From assembly GCA_020796225.1 (NCBI GenBank), contig CM036754.1, positions 16,936,867 to 17,000,866 on the forward strand: a DNA stretch of 64,000 nt, written 5' to 3'. Positions 29,067 through 40,753 of this stretch are shown in pieces. Position 1 is the stretch's first letter. Each line of letters starts with the position of its first letter. The position numbers and the translations under genes were made by a program. A model generated the notes under the pieces. That model was not told the origin of the DNA, made no database searches, and saw only the letters and a list, made by a program, of their open reading frames with translations. This stretch comes from Arion vulgaris. Lineage: Eukaryota; Mollusca; Gastropoda; Stylommatophora; Arionidae.

Positions 29067-29265
29067 TTGGAAACTAATTTGTGTAGAATTTATTAATATG
29101 AATCTTGCTTTTATTTTTTGTTGGTGGAAGAAATGGAATGAGTTCTTATGTTGAAAACAAATGCTGTAATGTTGATAGTACTATAAACCAATACAAATAT
29201 TATTTACATTTTTGTGTATTTGTTTCTTACATGGTTCTCCTTTATTCTGTAATATGTATAAAGAT

Positions 29266-29490
29266 ATGTGAGGCTAAGTGGTTAAGCCTTTGCCTTGCAT
29301 TCTGAAGGTTATGGGTTTGAATCTGGACAACACTGTTCTGTTCACAAGTGCATTTTGTTCCAGAGACCACCTAGGATTGTTGCTCGAGTTCATGCTTTGT
29401 GCAATACTCTCAGCAGGTGGCTGTGCTACTTTTTTGGAGAGGGGCTGAGCTATATGGAGTAAAACCCGGTGTAATGAAGTTATTCCTTTG
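29266..29490 (+). mobile_element. S7 tRNA-derived SINE
   Basis: GTGAGGCTAAGTGGTTAAGC resembles an A box and GGGTTTGAATCTGG a B box. The body shares CTAGGATTGTTGCT and AAAACCCGGTG with the copy at the right edge (63771-64000). Confidence 0.82.
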
Positions 29491-29515
29491 ACTTTAGACC
29501 TTTAACATATGGAGA

Positions 29516-29610
29516 TTCTGCATAATGCAGTGGTTGTGTGCTGGATTTCAATCATCAACCTGTAGGTGTTCAAATCCCAGTTAAGTTGGTTGTCTAATCT
29601 ACCAAGCGAA
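29516..29610 (+). repeat. tRNA-like SINE head
   Basis: GCATAATGCAGTGGTTGTGT and GGTGTTCAAATCCCAG are spaced like A and B boxes. There is no cloverleaf, so it is a SINE remnant rather than a tRNA gene. Confidence 0.45.
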
Positions 29611-29665
29611 AATTTAGTGTCCAGATTTTCTGAGTTGCGAGAAATTTTGGAATAGTTGCTGGTAT

Positions 29666-29926
29666 TTCTTCTTCAACGCTCCATATCGACCACATGTTAA
29701 CCACTCTTTGTGAATTGTATGTGATCCGAGCCTACTAGCTTTTGTATGTTGTGCCAGTTATGCGCCTATAAGTAGGCCAGCACATTCTATTTCTGCTACG
29801 CTTTTTATTTACTAGGGTAGTTTACCTAGGCCCCTACCTCAATCACCTCTTACGACATGCCTTGTATGTTACAGTGTTACTATTCTTTGCTCCACTTGCA
29901 GGACCTGAAACACACACTTGCGTTGC
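29666..29926 (-). mobile_element. S1 SINE
   Basis: Near full-length minus copy about 600 bp past the RAD51 stop codon. Confidence 0.85.
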
Positions 29927-29979
29927 TGGTACTACCGTGTGAGTGCTCTGGCGCTTCAAACAAGTTAAAGGGACAGTGC

Positions 29980-30161
29980 GTAGGTCCCAGGCACAGCGAA
30001 TGAAGGGGAGGCCAGAAATACATGGAGACGAGATTTGGAGGCGGAGATCAACAATATAAAGAAGAGTTGGATGGAGCTGCAGGAGATAGCTAGAGATAGG
30101 AAGACTTAGCATGAGTTGGTTGAGGGCCTATGCCCCAATTTGGGGTAAAAAGCAAGAGAGA
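29980..30161 (+). mobile_element. 5'-truncated RTE-like LINE with TSD
   Basis: It matches the last about 180 bp of the 16952-20138 LINE, ends in a GA tail, and is flanked by GACAGTGC at 29972-29979 and 30162-30169. Confidence 0.85.
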
Positions 30162-30396
30162 GACAGTGCAGAGATGTCCATTCTGGCTAGTTTGGAGCTC
30201 ATTTTCTGTGGTGCATTGATAATACTTATCAAGGCATTCTGTTTAGTCTCAAGATAATTGATTTAGCTTCCTTAGAGGGATTGTACGTGAGCTTCTACTT
30301 CAATAAACATTCATGATATTTTTCATGATACATTTTCCAAACAAATATTTCATAATCCTTCTCTAATCTTACCAATACTTGTATATCCATTGTCTT

Positions 30397-30849
30397 AGTA
30401 TTCCAGTAAATACCCTCACACTGCAAGCTCAAGGAAATGAAGATGCTAACAGACTGGCTAACGAGGAGCAGGAATGCCCCAAGATGACAACCTGGTCAGC
30501 TATGAATAAGCAAAAACCATCACCAGAGGGCACTACAAAGCAAGTAGGGAGAAAAAACACCAAAAACACAAGGATAACGGATATTATCAACTGTCCAGAA
30601 GGGACCAGACTGTCATACTTCGAATCCGGACGGGTCACACCAGACTGAGACACAACCTGTACACTAGATTCAAGATAGGCACCAATGACCTGGGACTTGG
30701 TGAGTATGACAACAGAGCATATCCTACAGAGATGGCCCACTTACACCATCACCCAAGACAAACTATGGCGTGGCTGACAATATGAGGCACACTGCAGCAT
30801 TTATTAGAGAATCTGAAATCCCAATCTAGCGAGAATGCAGAAGAAGAAG
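30397..30849 (+). mobile_element. L-A LINE 3' fragment with TSD
   Basis: It encodes LQAQGNEDANRLANEEQE (RNase H end) and a following RTGH-type stretch, and ends GCAGAAGAAGAAG. The duplication ATCCATTGTCTT lies at 30385-30396 and 30850-30861. Confidence 0.9.
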
Positions 30850-31103
30850 ATCCATTGTCTTGTGTGTGTCCTTCTAACCTAATCTTGACTTCTCTGATTC
30901 TCATTTCCTACTTTCATTTTATTTATTACAAATTATCTTTGTTTTCTTTAATCCATTCATTGTGATATTGTATGCATAAACCAGTTTGAGAGTTGATATA
31001 AATGAAGTGTTATTGATAAACTTGTGTTGTGTTCAGATTTATTTCCTGTGTGGACTGTGATATATAATCTGTGAATTTAACGTCTGTTCGCCTGTGTGTT
31101 TTC

Positions 31104-31190
31104 AGGGCTCTCAAGGGGGGCAAAGAATAGTAATACTGCAGCCTACATGTGGTAACTGAGGTAGGGATCTAGGGAACAGTCTTATGAAAA
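31104..31190 (+). mobile_element. S1 SINE head fragment
   Basis: GGGCTCTCAAGGGGGGCAAA, GAATAGTAATACTGCAGCC, then ACTGAGGTAGGGATCTAGGG: the S1 head without its tail. Confidence 0.7.
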
Positions 31191-31339
31191 TGAATATCAG
31201 CCTACAAAGTGCCTTAAAACAAGATCACTACATCTCCCCTCCAACACTTCTATAAAGAAATAAATGGTGGAAGTGAAGACCTTCAAAAACGTTTTGATTT
31301 TCATGTCTATAATATTTTGTCGTTCAGTGTAGTGAAAAG

Positions 31340-31975
31340 ATCGTCATCAAATAGTTTCAGTTTGGAATATCGTCATTGCACTCCAGACATGTCCATAGGT
31401 GCTCCGATCTCCTTCGCAATATCTCCATCAGCGTCCAGCGACTGACCGTACCAGTTCTATTTTGATTGATGAGCCTACTCATATACCTGTTGTACCGTTC
31501 TTTTCTTGCCACACCAATCTTCAAACCCAGTTCTCGCAATCTAGTAGTTGGCGTGGATTGGTTTAGATGAAGGTCTTCTCTGCGGCCACGCTCTATGAGG
31601 CGTTCACGATGTCAGCTCTGTCCATTGGCTGGCCGTCTGATATAACGGCAGAGCCAGCCAGCCTGTCTGCTCTCTCATTGCCAACGACACCCATGTGCCC
31701 CCGAACAAAGACAAGTGTAATTCTGCAAATTGTTGACGCCTGCAGTGATTCAGTCCATTGCCTGCGCACCGAACCGGCCTCCACCTTTCGGATCATACTC
31801 AACGAGTCTCTCAAAATGCACGCATGAGTGTAGTTTTGTGACTCTAGCCAGAGCAGTGCATTGGTCACCGCCAGTACCTCCATTGTCATACTGCTTGTTG
31901 TCATACTGAATGCACCACTGGCTTCCTTGACCATTCTGCCAAATGAGCTTGCAGAGAAGGCCCATGCAGACTTTT
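31340..31975 (-). mobile_element. L-G LINE 3' part: RNase H and C-terminus
   Basis: On the minus strand, VTNALLWLESQNYTHACILR and DSLSMIRKVEAGS lead to FVRGHMGVVGNERADRLAG, a complete-looking RNase H core with the D, D and H/N-E-R-A-D blocks. It continues to a tail with RRRSEHLWTCLECNDD. There is one frame change. Confidence 0.85.
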
Positions 31976-31984
31976 CGTGACGAA

Positions 31985-32330
31985 CGAAATAGCTTATAAT
32001 GAGCAGAACTTTGCTACCCTAACAGTCCTCCGAAATTTCTCTCTCATAGGCCAGATGTCCTGCCTCTGGAACCGTCATGTTCAACCCATCAGTTACATCC
32101 TGAATCCATCTTTTCCGTGGTCTTCCTCTTCTTCTCTTTGCCGTTATGCCTCCTTTCATGATGGTCTTCTCCAGCCTTTCATGTCCTTTTATATATCCAA
32201 AATATCTCAATTTTCTCTTTCTTATTTGTAGTATCAGTCAGTTTTCTTTGATTTTGAGTTCGTTCTGGATTTCTATTCTTTCTATTTGTTCTCTTCTCTG
32301 TCCAAGATATACGTACAACTGTTATGTAAC
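31985..32330 (-). mobile_element. L-E LINE C-terminal fragment
   Basis: The frame reads LRYFGYIKGHERLEKTIMKG-like sequence, then RRRGRPRKRWIQDVTDGLNM. Relatives lie at 49073-49420 and 62620-62995. Confidence 0.8.
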
Positions 32331-32439
32331 ATATATATATATAATAAAACCATAGACAAATTGGGGTTGTCTAGCAAAACACTATTATACAGTTATTTCC
32401 CTTTTACAATAAGATCTAACATCTTGCCCGTAATAATAA

Positions 32440-32780
32440 TCGCCGTCCATTGCAAGCGATCATGACAACAGTCTCAGACGTGTGCCGCTGCACCTTTTGG
32501 TGTGTGCGGAGGTGACCCTAGAGTCCAATCCTAGAACACAATCCCCTACCACAGGTAGAGCACACATGATCAAGATTAGACATGTGGGCGTCGTGTGTTC
32601 TGTTTTGTGCGCGGCTCGTTTTCTCTGTGCCTTCATGGCATGACGATTCTCAGCTATACGAGTTCCTCTTGTGTTGTTACATCGCCACATTTGGCGATCT
32701 TGTGCCAGGAATCCAGCACATTGTCTCTGTATCGAAGCATTTCAGAGACACTTTCAGAGTGTCTTTAAAGCGTTTTTCTG
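32440..32780 (-). mobile_element. L-I LINE 3' end with zinc-finger remnant
   Basis: It is colinear with 48600-48915 on the other strand, which encodes a CPTCGRGLCSRI stretch typical of LINE C-termini. The outer side has a short (TAA)n tract. Confidence 0.6.
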
Positions 32781-32829
32781 TCCACCAGCTGAAATTCTGC
32801 CCCCTTCAAGCTCGCCATACAGCAACTAA

Positions 32830-33118
32830 ATATTTATTTCCTAAATATTTCCACCGTCGTTTCCTTATAATATTTAGGTCATGTGCTTAGATCAGACGAA
32901 AAGAGACTAAATCGACAAGTCCTTATGTGGTCACCAGTTGGGAAAAGAAAACGTGGAAGACCAAAGACCACTCTTCGAAGAACCATCCAACAAGAAAGTA
33001 AACTATTGGGATGTAAAACCATACAAGATCTGCAACTGCTAGCAAAGAACCGTATCACATGGAGATCTAAAACCTCTGCCCTATGTGCCGCCTTTGGCAC
33101 GAAAGGAACAAACTAACT
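32830..33118 (+). mobile_element. LINE C-terminal fragment with TSD
   Basis: KRKRGRPKTTLRRTIQQES and NRITWRSKTSALCAAFG mark the C-terminus. It ends AACTAACT. The duplication ATACAGCAACT lies at 32819-32829 and 33119-33129. Confidence 0.88.
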
Positions 33119-33149
33119 ATACAGCAACTGTTTTGGAATGCGTTTATCA

Positions 33150-33580
33150 GGCATCGGAGCAACGTAACTGGCCCATAAGTAAGTAGTGGGATTTGTGAAT
33201 GTGACCTAAGCAACAAAACACGCAAATTGCTCAAATTTGAAGCTGCCTATGCGTTTGTATCGCGAAGTTCCATATTGTTATGTTAATTGGTGTACATGAA
33301 TCTATGGTTGGTAATCCCATTTTAGTAAGGAGCTATTAAGTCTTCATCTATAATGTGATTTAATTATTATAAAGTATTTATCTGAAGTTGTTGTCTTTTT
33401 ATTTGAAGGAGCCCCTTTCATACCTGGAAAAGGCATATTGGGGGAATGGGGTGTTAGGCCCGTACTTTTTAACATTTGGCACACGATGGGGGAAAGTGGT
33501 CAACATTTCGTCGGCCGTCTTCAATTCTGAATTATTTCCCTGGTACCCGTCTCCGATAAGACTAGTAACTCAATCTAACC
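33150..33580. other. No feature recognised
   Basis: No repeat partner or coding signal was found. The next 110 bases (33590-33700) hold a reversed tRNA-like SINE head (GAAATCGAACCTGGTACA). Confidence 0.35.
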
Positions 33581-34699
33581 CAAACAGATCAGGGATCTCT
33601 GGAAAAATATCCAGATGTCTCCACGAGAAATCGAACCTGGTACATCTGGTACGAGAGATAAACACCTAGCCTCTACGCCACGTAGTCCCCTAAACAAGAT
33701 TAAGTATATTGAACATGTAGTGAATTTTGAATATCTTTGCTCAATAATTAACAACAAACTGAGTAAGACATTCATGGGTCTTCAGACCATCTGAAAATCA
33801 GCGTAACGAAGGTTAATAAATACAGTAGCTGTATGCTATCAACTTTACTATCCGGATCAAAATGCTGGAGAATGACAGAACAAGATATGTTCAAACTTTC
33901 CATTTGGTCGAATATGTGATAAGCAGGGAGACTAACTGTCACAAAACCTGCACAGAGATGGACACCAGAGGATAAACGAAAAATGTATGTGGACCTCCTT
34001 GCACCCAATGTGTGTCATTGTTCCCGGGAAAATACGGATCAAACATCTTACCCCCTAATGAACCACCTGGTATGAAAACGGGATTAAAAGAACTATTCAC
34101 ATTCATATATGTATAATATATTCTGTATTGCAAACACACACACACACAGAGGCATAGTATATGATTGATTGATTGATTGATAGGACCATCATCATTGCAC
34201 TTAGGTGAGTAACCACGTGTGTTCCGATCTCTTTCATACACAGGAAGATCTCAGCGGCAGTGCACAAACTCCGTAGCATATTGTCAGACACATAGTATAT
34301 TTATTGTTAGCTTAATTTATTGAGACAGGGTAACATGATAGTACTACGCTGAAATCAATCAATAATCTATATTGATCAAGTTCCCATTACGATCGATTCC
34401 ATAGTCAGTCCAGCTGACAATGGATACCCAACTGAAGAAGTTGGCAGACAATTTAGAATCGATGACATTTCTACTGTTTAAGAGCTTCCTCAGCTAGCGT
34501 CTAACAGCAAGAAAATGACTGAACAACTATGTGGGGAGAGGGAACACAAATACATCATTTTCTTGTCAGTTTTCCAGCTTACAGTTAAATAAAGAGAAAA
34601 CTTACACTGTGATCTGTCCAACGTTTTCATACATCTGGACGCATCTAACTAATGCTTATGGAGGAGCGGGCGCCATTTGGCAGTTACAATAATAAAACT

Positions 34700-34985
34700 A
34701 ACAGATAAAAAAACGTAATCCACCAAACGTTTAATTAAAACAAAATATTGTGATTACGTAAAAAACTAAAACGTGCTGTTGTTCAGTCATACTGTTTTCG
34801 TTCAATTATGATTAGTGTTAAATCCGGCGAAGTAAAATAATATCGATATAAGGGAAGACTGCAATAAAACTATGTAGCAATGCCGAAACACGTAAAAACA
34901 AAGTACAGTAGTTTTACAAAATACAGTAACAATTCACAGCGGCGTTTCGACCAACAGGTCTTTATCTCGCAAAGGATACACCAAA
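34700..34985 (-). repeat. Repeat with hammerhead-like motif
   Basis: On the minus strand GAGATAAAGACCTGTTGGTC is followed by GAAACGCCGCTG and CAGTATTTTGTAAAACTACT. The same order (motif, then a TTTTGTAAAACTAC block) occurs at 41589-41660. Confidence 0.5.
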
Positions 34986-35144
34986 AGTGAAGAAATATGG
35001 CGTAAAATATCGCCCTAGATATGTATCAAACGCACGCCGTGTTTTACAGTATTTTTGTTACTATTTTTTAGAGTTACATTATTTCCGAATGATGTCAGTA
35101 ATGGCGACCACAAAACGAATGTCAGTGCCGTCTATAGCCTATGA

Positions 35145-35527
35145 CAGCGTTTCTAAAACTGGGGTCCTTGGACCGTCCGCGAGGTACTCACATGGGAGGT
35201 ACTTATGTGCTTGAAAAAATATTATGATCTTTGACATTTCAAACAGAAAATAAATTTTGAAAAACATTTATAAAAATAGTGGTAAACTAGTTCCGCTAAG
35301 AAAGAAAGGACCCGCACCAGATCAGAGTTTAAATGTCTGACAGGACACAAGGAAAGAGTATTTGAAGTTTCCCACAGTCTGAGAAATTGGAGCCAGCGTG
35401 ACTGTTGGTATGGTCTAACAATAAATCCATCGCTAGAAGATTTTCATATATAGAAACTTTTGTGGTATGCGTCAACAAAATGGATTAAAAAAGGGGTCTG
35501 TGGTAATGCAAAGTTTGGAAACCGCTG
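35145..35527. mobile_element. hAT-type non-autonomous element (M2), 383 bp
   Basis: Ends CAGCGTTTCTAAAACT and AAGTTTGGAAACCGCTG are imperfect inverted repeats. A perfect 8-bp duplication GCCTATGA lies at 35137-35144 and 35528-35535. No transposase is visible. Confidence 0.85.
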
Positions 35528-35828
35528 GCCTATGACAATACTAATATATCTTCCGACTTACTTTTGGCCTACATTTCTTGTGGCTAAAAGTGCAAGGGAT
35601 TAGCTTAATAAAGTTTCCAGCTGGTGATCTCTATGGTAACACACACAATAACAAGAGACATACTTTATGTGTTTGGGAAACAGAATGCGTCATAGAGGTT
35701 GCCAAGTTACCATTATACACAGATCCTTGTCTATTCATAAAGATAGCCTAATTAGAAGCGACTGTTTTAACATAATATTTAGTCAATGTTATATGTTGAT
35801 AATGATTTAGATAATAATTATAATAATT

Positions 35829-36113
35829 CTACCTGTCTGAATAATGCACTACCTGTCTGAGTAATACCATTCTACCTGTCTAAGCGATACCATTCTACCT
35901 GTCTGAATGATACCATTCTACCTGTCTGAGCGATATCATTCTATTTGTCTGAGCAAAAGTATTCTACCTGTCTGAGTGATACCATTCTATCTGTCTGAGC
36001 GATACCAGTCTACCTGTCTGAACTATATCATTCTACCTATCTGAGCAATACCATGCTACCTGTCTGAGTGATACCAGTCTACCTGTCTGTGCGATACCAG
36101 TCTACCTGTCTGA
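35829..36113. repeat. 23-bp minisatellite, about 12 copies
   Basis: The unit is GATACCATTCTACCTGTCTG plus AGC with scattered changes. Confidence 0.9.
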
Positions 36114-36373
36114 AAATTCCCATTGGTTGTCAATATAATACATGTGACACATAAATAATTGTAGACGGGCATGCCCGGGAGAATGTACAATCTAACCTTG
36201 AACTTCACCTACTTTGTGACTTATTCAGTATTCATACCCGAACATAGCAATTAAAGAGGACTATTGCACTTTACTGACGATAGATTTTCTTGTCTCTGTT
36301 GTACGCTTCTCACTAGCGTTTCATGCAGTGTCTGTATGTGTATATATGTTTGCGTGTGTATTATTATTACTAT

Positions 36374-36528
36374 AGTATTCCCCTCGTACCGTTATACGTT
36401 ATATAGAGCATGCAAAAAGATTTATGCATACCGCTCTATCCTGGGTAACTTGTTCAATCTCAACTATGGAACTGAGTCCGATATTCCCCGCCGCTCTCAG
36501 TAAAGTTCGTTTCAGGGTTTCCCTAAGG
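36374..36528 (-). mobile_element. L-B LINE 3' end
   Basis: CCTCGTACCGTTATACGTTA through ACCGCTCTATCCTGGG and AAAGTTCGTTTCAGGG, ending where the M2 element begins. Confidence 0.78.
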
Positions 36529-37090
36529 CAGCGTTTTCCAAACTGGGATCTGCGAGGTACTCACAGGGGATGATCAAGCGCTTGAAGAAATATTATGACA
36601 TTTCAAATAGAAAAGAAATTTTTAAATATGTATAAAAACAGTGGTAAACTAGTACCGCTGCGAAATCAAATGACTCGGACCAGACCAGAGTCTAAATGTC
36701 CGACAGGACAAAATGAAAGATCATTTGATGTTTCCACAGTCTGAGAACATTGTTTACTATTGTAACACAAAGATAATTTATTCCTTCCCATTTTCATATA
36801 CTCCCTTACCAATCCCTCATATGGACACCAGAGGGAAAAGAAAACGAGGAAGACCAAGAGAGACTCTGCGTAGAACCATCACCAGCGAAGGCTCAACGAT
36901 GGGCCTAGTAAACATTAAAGACCTGAAACAGATAGCAACGAACCGCGAGACATGGAGAACTATGACCTCTGCCCTATGCGCCGCCCACAGGCCCAAGAGG
37001 AAAGACTAACTAACTAATTTTCATATATAGAAACCTTTAGGGGTTCGCATCAGCAAAATATATTTAAAAGGAGGTCCGGAGGCTGCTCTA
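36529..37090. mobile_element. M2 hAT-type element, second copy, interrupted
   Basis: It starts CAGCGTTTTCCAAACTGGG and follows the 35145 copy through GGTACTCAC, GGTAAACTAGT and ACCAGAGTCTAAATG. It is interrupted by a LINE 3' fragment at 36801-37017. The right end is eroded. Confidence 0.7.
36801..37017 (+). mobile_element. LINE C-terminal fragment in M2, with TSD
   Basis: GKRKRGRPRETLRRTITSEG and NRETWRTMTSALCAAH are seen. It ends CTAACTAACTAA. The duplication TTTTCATATA lies at 36791-36800 and 37018-37027. Confidence 0.88.
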
Positions 37091-37285
37091 GAGTGATGGT
37101 TAGGGCGCGTGTGGGGATATATGTGTATAGATAAACAGTTGACTATAAATAAGAACAGGAACAAAGAGTTTTTCGTTAAAAAAAAAAATAATGTTTGTAG
37201 TTAGCTTGTTTATTGGTGGGCGGTATACAGAAACATACATATCTGAGAGGGTCAGCGCGGATCAGATGAGATCTTGCCTGAGTGG

Positions 37286-37399
37286 TTACCGGGGCCCAAA
37301 TTTGGGGTGTAAAGAATAGAATCACTGTTACCTGTCACGCATGTCGTAAGAGGCGACTAAGGAGGTTTGGCTGAAATCGGATGCACGTGTCGGCTAGGA
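37286..37399 (+). mobile_element. S2 SINE head, fused to a LINE 3' fragment
   Basis: The S2 5' half (GTGGTTACCGGGGCCCAAAT to GGATGCACGTGTC) changes abruptly into L-A2 sequence GGCTAGGAATGCTAACCCG. Confidence 0.85.
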
Positions 37400-37768
37400 A
37401 TGCTAACCCGAAACAAATGCTTGTAGAAAACGGATGCACCAGACCGTAAGGCGCATAACATGGTGCAACAACCACTCACAATGAGGAATGGGATAACGGA
37501 TTCTACGGTCGCCAATCTGCCTCGGAGGTTTAGCCACGCAGTAAGAATGTCAGACCTACCATCATGAGGGTGGCCAAAACTTACTGCGGGAAGAGGTAGG
37601 CACAAACGGGGAAGCAGAATCATAGGAATTATGTCCTACAGAACTGCCCCCAGTATGCAGACTTGAGAAGAAAGAGGTGGCACACTGACACCAGCGTTCA
37701 AGACAAACTGTATGGCGTGGCTGATAATCTGAGGCAGACATATGCCTTTATTAGAGAATCCGAAAACC
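37400..37768 (+). mobile_element. L-A2 LINE 3' fragment
   Basis: It parallels the minus-strand copy at 28388-28780 over its whole length, including CGGATTCTACGGTCGCCAAT and GCGTGGCTGATAATCTGAGG. Confidence 0.82.
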
Positions 37769-38132
37769 CAGTCTAGTGAGAACGCAGAAGAAGATCAGAT
37801 CTGGAGAAAACCCAGTCTAGTGAGAACGCAGAAGAAGAAGATCAGATCTGGAGAAAACCCAGTCTAGTGAGAACGCAGAAGAAGATCAGATCTGGAGAAA
37901 ACCCAGTCTAGTGAGAACGCAGAAGAAGAAGATCAGATCTGGAGAAAACCCAGTCTAGTGAGAACGCAGAAGAAGATCAGATCTGGAGAAAACCCAGTCT
38001 AGTGAGAACGCAGAAGAAGAAGATCAGATCTGGAGAAAACCCAGTCTAGTGAGAACGCAGAAGAAGATCAGATCTGGAGAAAACCCAGTCTAGTGAGAAC
38101 GCAGAAGAAGAAGATCAGATCTGGAGAAAACC
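37769..38132 (+). repeat. Minisatellite, four copies of a 91-bp dimer
   Basis: The unit CCCAGTCTAGTGAGAACGCA then (GAA)2 or (GAA)3 then GATCAGATCTGGAGAAAA occurs eight times. The 44-bp and 47-bp forms alternate strictly, so the repeating period is 91 bp. Its first part equals the 3' end of the preceding LINE. Confidence 0.93.
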
Positions 38133-38202
38133 GATGCGTGACTGCGATGATACTTAATAAGTTGGCATATGTATGGTATCAACATAATAATAATAATAAT
38201 TC

Positions 38203-38630
38203 CTCTCGTACCGTTATACGTTACATAGGGCCTGCAAGTAATTTCTCCATACCGCTCTATCCTGGGCAACTCGCTCAATCTCCTCCATGGAACTGAAACC
38301 GATATTTCTTGCCTCTCTCAGCAAAGTTCGCTTCAGGGTCTCCTTAGGTCGATCTCTCTTTCTTGAACCCTTTGCATCCCACTTCAATGCCTGCTTTGAT
38401 TTTCGTTGATCATTTCTCCTCAAGGTGTGCCCAACATATCTCCATCTTCTCTTACTTATAACAGTTGTCACTAGTGGTTGACCAGACATGTCTCTGATTT
38501 CATCACTTCTCCTGAATTCGTTCCATTTTATATTCATTATTTTTCGCAGACATCTATTTTCAAATGCATTCAACTTGCTTTCTATATCTTTAGTCATTTT
38601 CCAACTCTCGCTGGCATATGTTAGGATTGA
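38203..38630 (-). mobile_element. L-B LINE 3' end, longest copy
   Basis: The minus frame 38597-38214 encodes 127 codons: NAFENRCLRKIMNIKWNEFR, RRWRYVGHTLRRND, GSRKRDRPKETLKRTLLREA, ending LQALCNV-stop. This is the C-terminus of an RTE-like protein. The 3' side ends in (ATT)n. Confidence 0.88.
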
Positions 38631-39141
38631 TACAACATTTGAATTGAAAATTTATAATTTAGTTTTAATACTATATAACTTCACATAAGCTAACAAAATA
38701 ATCAAATCATAAAACTAACACAAATCCAACGTTTCAACTATAAGTCTTTGTCAAGGAAACATACATACATACACAATAAATACCAAACAAACCTTTCCTT
38801 CATCCCTCTCGTCCTCCTTTTATCTTACTTCCTCCTTTAATAATTTCTTTATTTTCCACTCTTCCTTTATTTTCTTCTTGCTCTCTCTTGCTCTCGCTGT
38901 CTCTCCCTCTTCTCCGTTCTCCATGTCACTGTCGCCAACACATACACAATCCTTATTTATTTTTACTCTATATTTCTATCTCTATTTGTATATCTCTTAC
39001 TCGTATTTTGTTCTCTCCCTATTCTCAGATTATCTATTTCTCTCTCTTCATTGACCGTTCACTCTTTCTCTCCTCTGCTCTAATCCAATGTCTTTCTCTC
39101 CTCCGCTCTAATCCAATGTCTTTCTCTGTGAGCATACTACT

Positions 39142-39400
39142 AGTCCATGTTGTTGCCGGGACTTGCAAGGGGAGCGAAGGCTGGTAACACTGCGATCTAC
39201 AAGGCATGTCGTAAGAGGTGACTGAGGTAGGGGCTTAGGTAAGCTATCCTAGTAAATAAAAAGCGCTGCAGAAATTGGATGTGCTGGTCTACTTGTAGGT
39301 GTATAACTGACACAACGTACAATCGCTCTTAGGCTCGGATCACATACAAATCACAAGAGTGGTTTAACAAGTGGTTGATATGGAGCCTTCGAAGAAGAAG
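39142..39400 (+). mobile_element. S1 SINE, full length with TSD
   Basis: The 259-bp copy runs from AGTCCATGTTGTTGCCGGG to CTTCGAAGAAGAAG. The duplication CATACTACT lies at 39133-39141 and 39401-39409. It defines the S1 ends. Confidence 0.92.
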
Positions 39401-39900
39401 CATACTACTTTTCCAGTTCTCGTTGCAATGAATAAAAAAACAACTGTAGTTTTATTAAAATAAAAAATAAGACAGACAGATATCACACACGCATACACTT
39501 AAACACGTAGATTCATCGTGCACACACGGCCACTATGCACATACGAACGCACACAGAAACACCTACACAAATATGTGCACTCATACACACTCACATACCC
39601 ACGCCCGCAGACAACTAAATAAACCTCCATATATACATACACACACACACACGCATAAATACACTCATATGTGTACGCATATACACCGAAGCGACTTTTA
39701 AAATATTCCCTGGAACTGAAATCGAAAAAAAATAGCAAGCCGCACTTAAGTCAATTAAAAAAATAACAAAGCGAAAGGGGAGTGAGGACGGCTGTGACTG
39801 TGAGAGAATGAGGTCAGGTCAAGGGTAGGACTGATATGTGACGAGACATAGTCTAGTAGTAGTCAGTATGAGTACGCACGTGTATACGGGTCTGGGAAGC

Positions 39901-40467
39901 AAAACAAGGGAAGCTAAGCGTTCATTGGTTCTCTATTCGTCATCAACAAATATGGCACGTCATCAACACGCAATCTCATTGGTTCATGTAGTTACCACAC
40001 TAGATGTCGGTTTACGACTGGTCGCGAAGGCAGTATCTGCCGTAAACATTACGGAAGCAAAAGAATCAAGCAGATCGAACGAAAAATAAAATTGCCGAAA
40101 GAGGGGAAAAACCTAATATAAATGTCGCCATTGCCGAGTACTACATCAAAACAACGTGCAGAGGCAGAGTAAAACAGTTGCTATTTTGCTCGCAGACTTT
40201 ACACAGTGGTTCGTATTTTAGTGCCAATAGAAGACGTAAAACGTTATACTAGTGTTAATATCACTGTTCTGAACTGTGGTTTACTTCAGTATCATCTATG
40301 ATAATTGAAATCAATTATAAATATTTATTTTAAAGCATTTTTCTATATTAAACTACGCGCGTTTAACTTATGTAGTGTGGCTTATGATAGCTTAATTCCG
40401 CGTATAAGTTATATTTATATGCAGTAAGACGATCACTTAATAGAGATTTGAACCAGAGTTTTAAAAA
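39901..40467 (+). promoter_or_regulatory. Candidate promoter and 5' UTR of the BH3-only gene
   Basis: Two inverted CCAAT boxes (ATTGGTT) lie at 39924 and 39978, 54 bases apart, and each is next to a GTCATCAACA repeat. The interval from 39,410 to the ATG has no recognised transposon apart from a dinucleotide-rich stretch near 39,480-39,680. No TATA box is convincing. This is inference from motif and position only. Confidence 0.3.
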
Positions 40468-40753
40468 ATGCAGAAGAAGTATATGAACGTTAATGATGAT
40501 CAAACTGGACTTCTAGATCGCAGATCCGAAAATATCGTCAATATTTACACACGCATTTGTTGCTGTAATGTGTGCACTTCGAACACATACGGTTCAGTTG
40601 AGTGCACCAAGTTCCTATGTGTGTTTTACGACTATTGGGGTCATATTATCAAAACTGTTCTTGATGCACTGCTACAACTTCACAAAACGTCATGTCGTCT
40701 GCTTCGTGAGAAACCAGTCAACGAAGTTAATGCCTTGCCTGATGTATTAAAAG
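40468..40753 (+). CDS. BH3-only candidate, coding exon 1
   Basis: It encodes residues 1-95, MQKKYMNVND to NALPDVLK, ending one base into codon 96 at a strong donor AAAG|GTACGT. A hydrophobic stretch lies around residues 49-71 (FLCVFYDYWGHIIKTVLDALL). I recognise no domain. Confidence 0.68.

Noticed and set aside
31593..31934. Host RNase H gene
   Set aside because: It contains a good RNase H core but belongs to an L-G LINE remnant with the L-G C-terminal tail directly after it.
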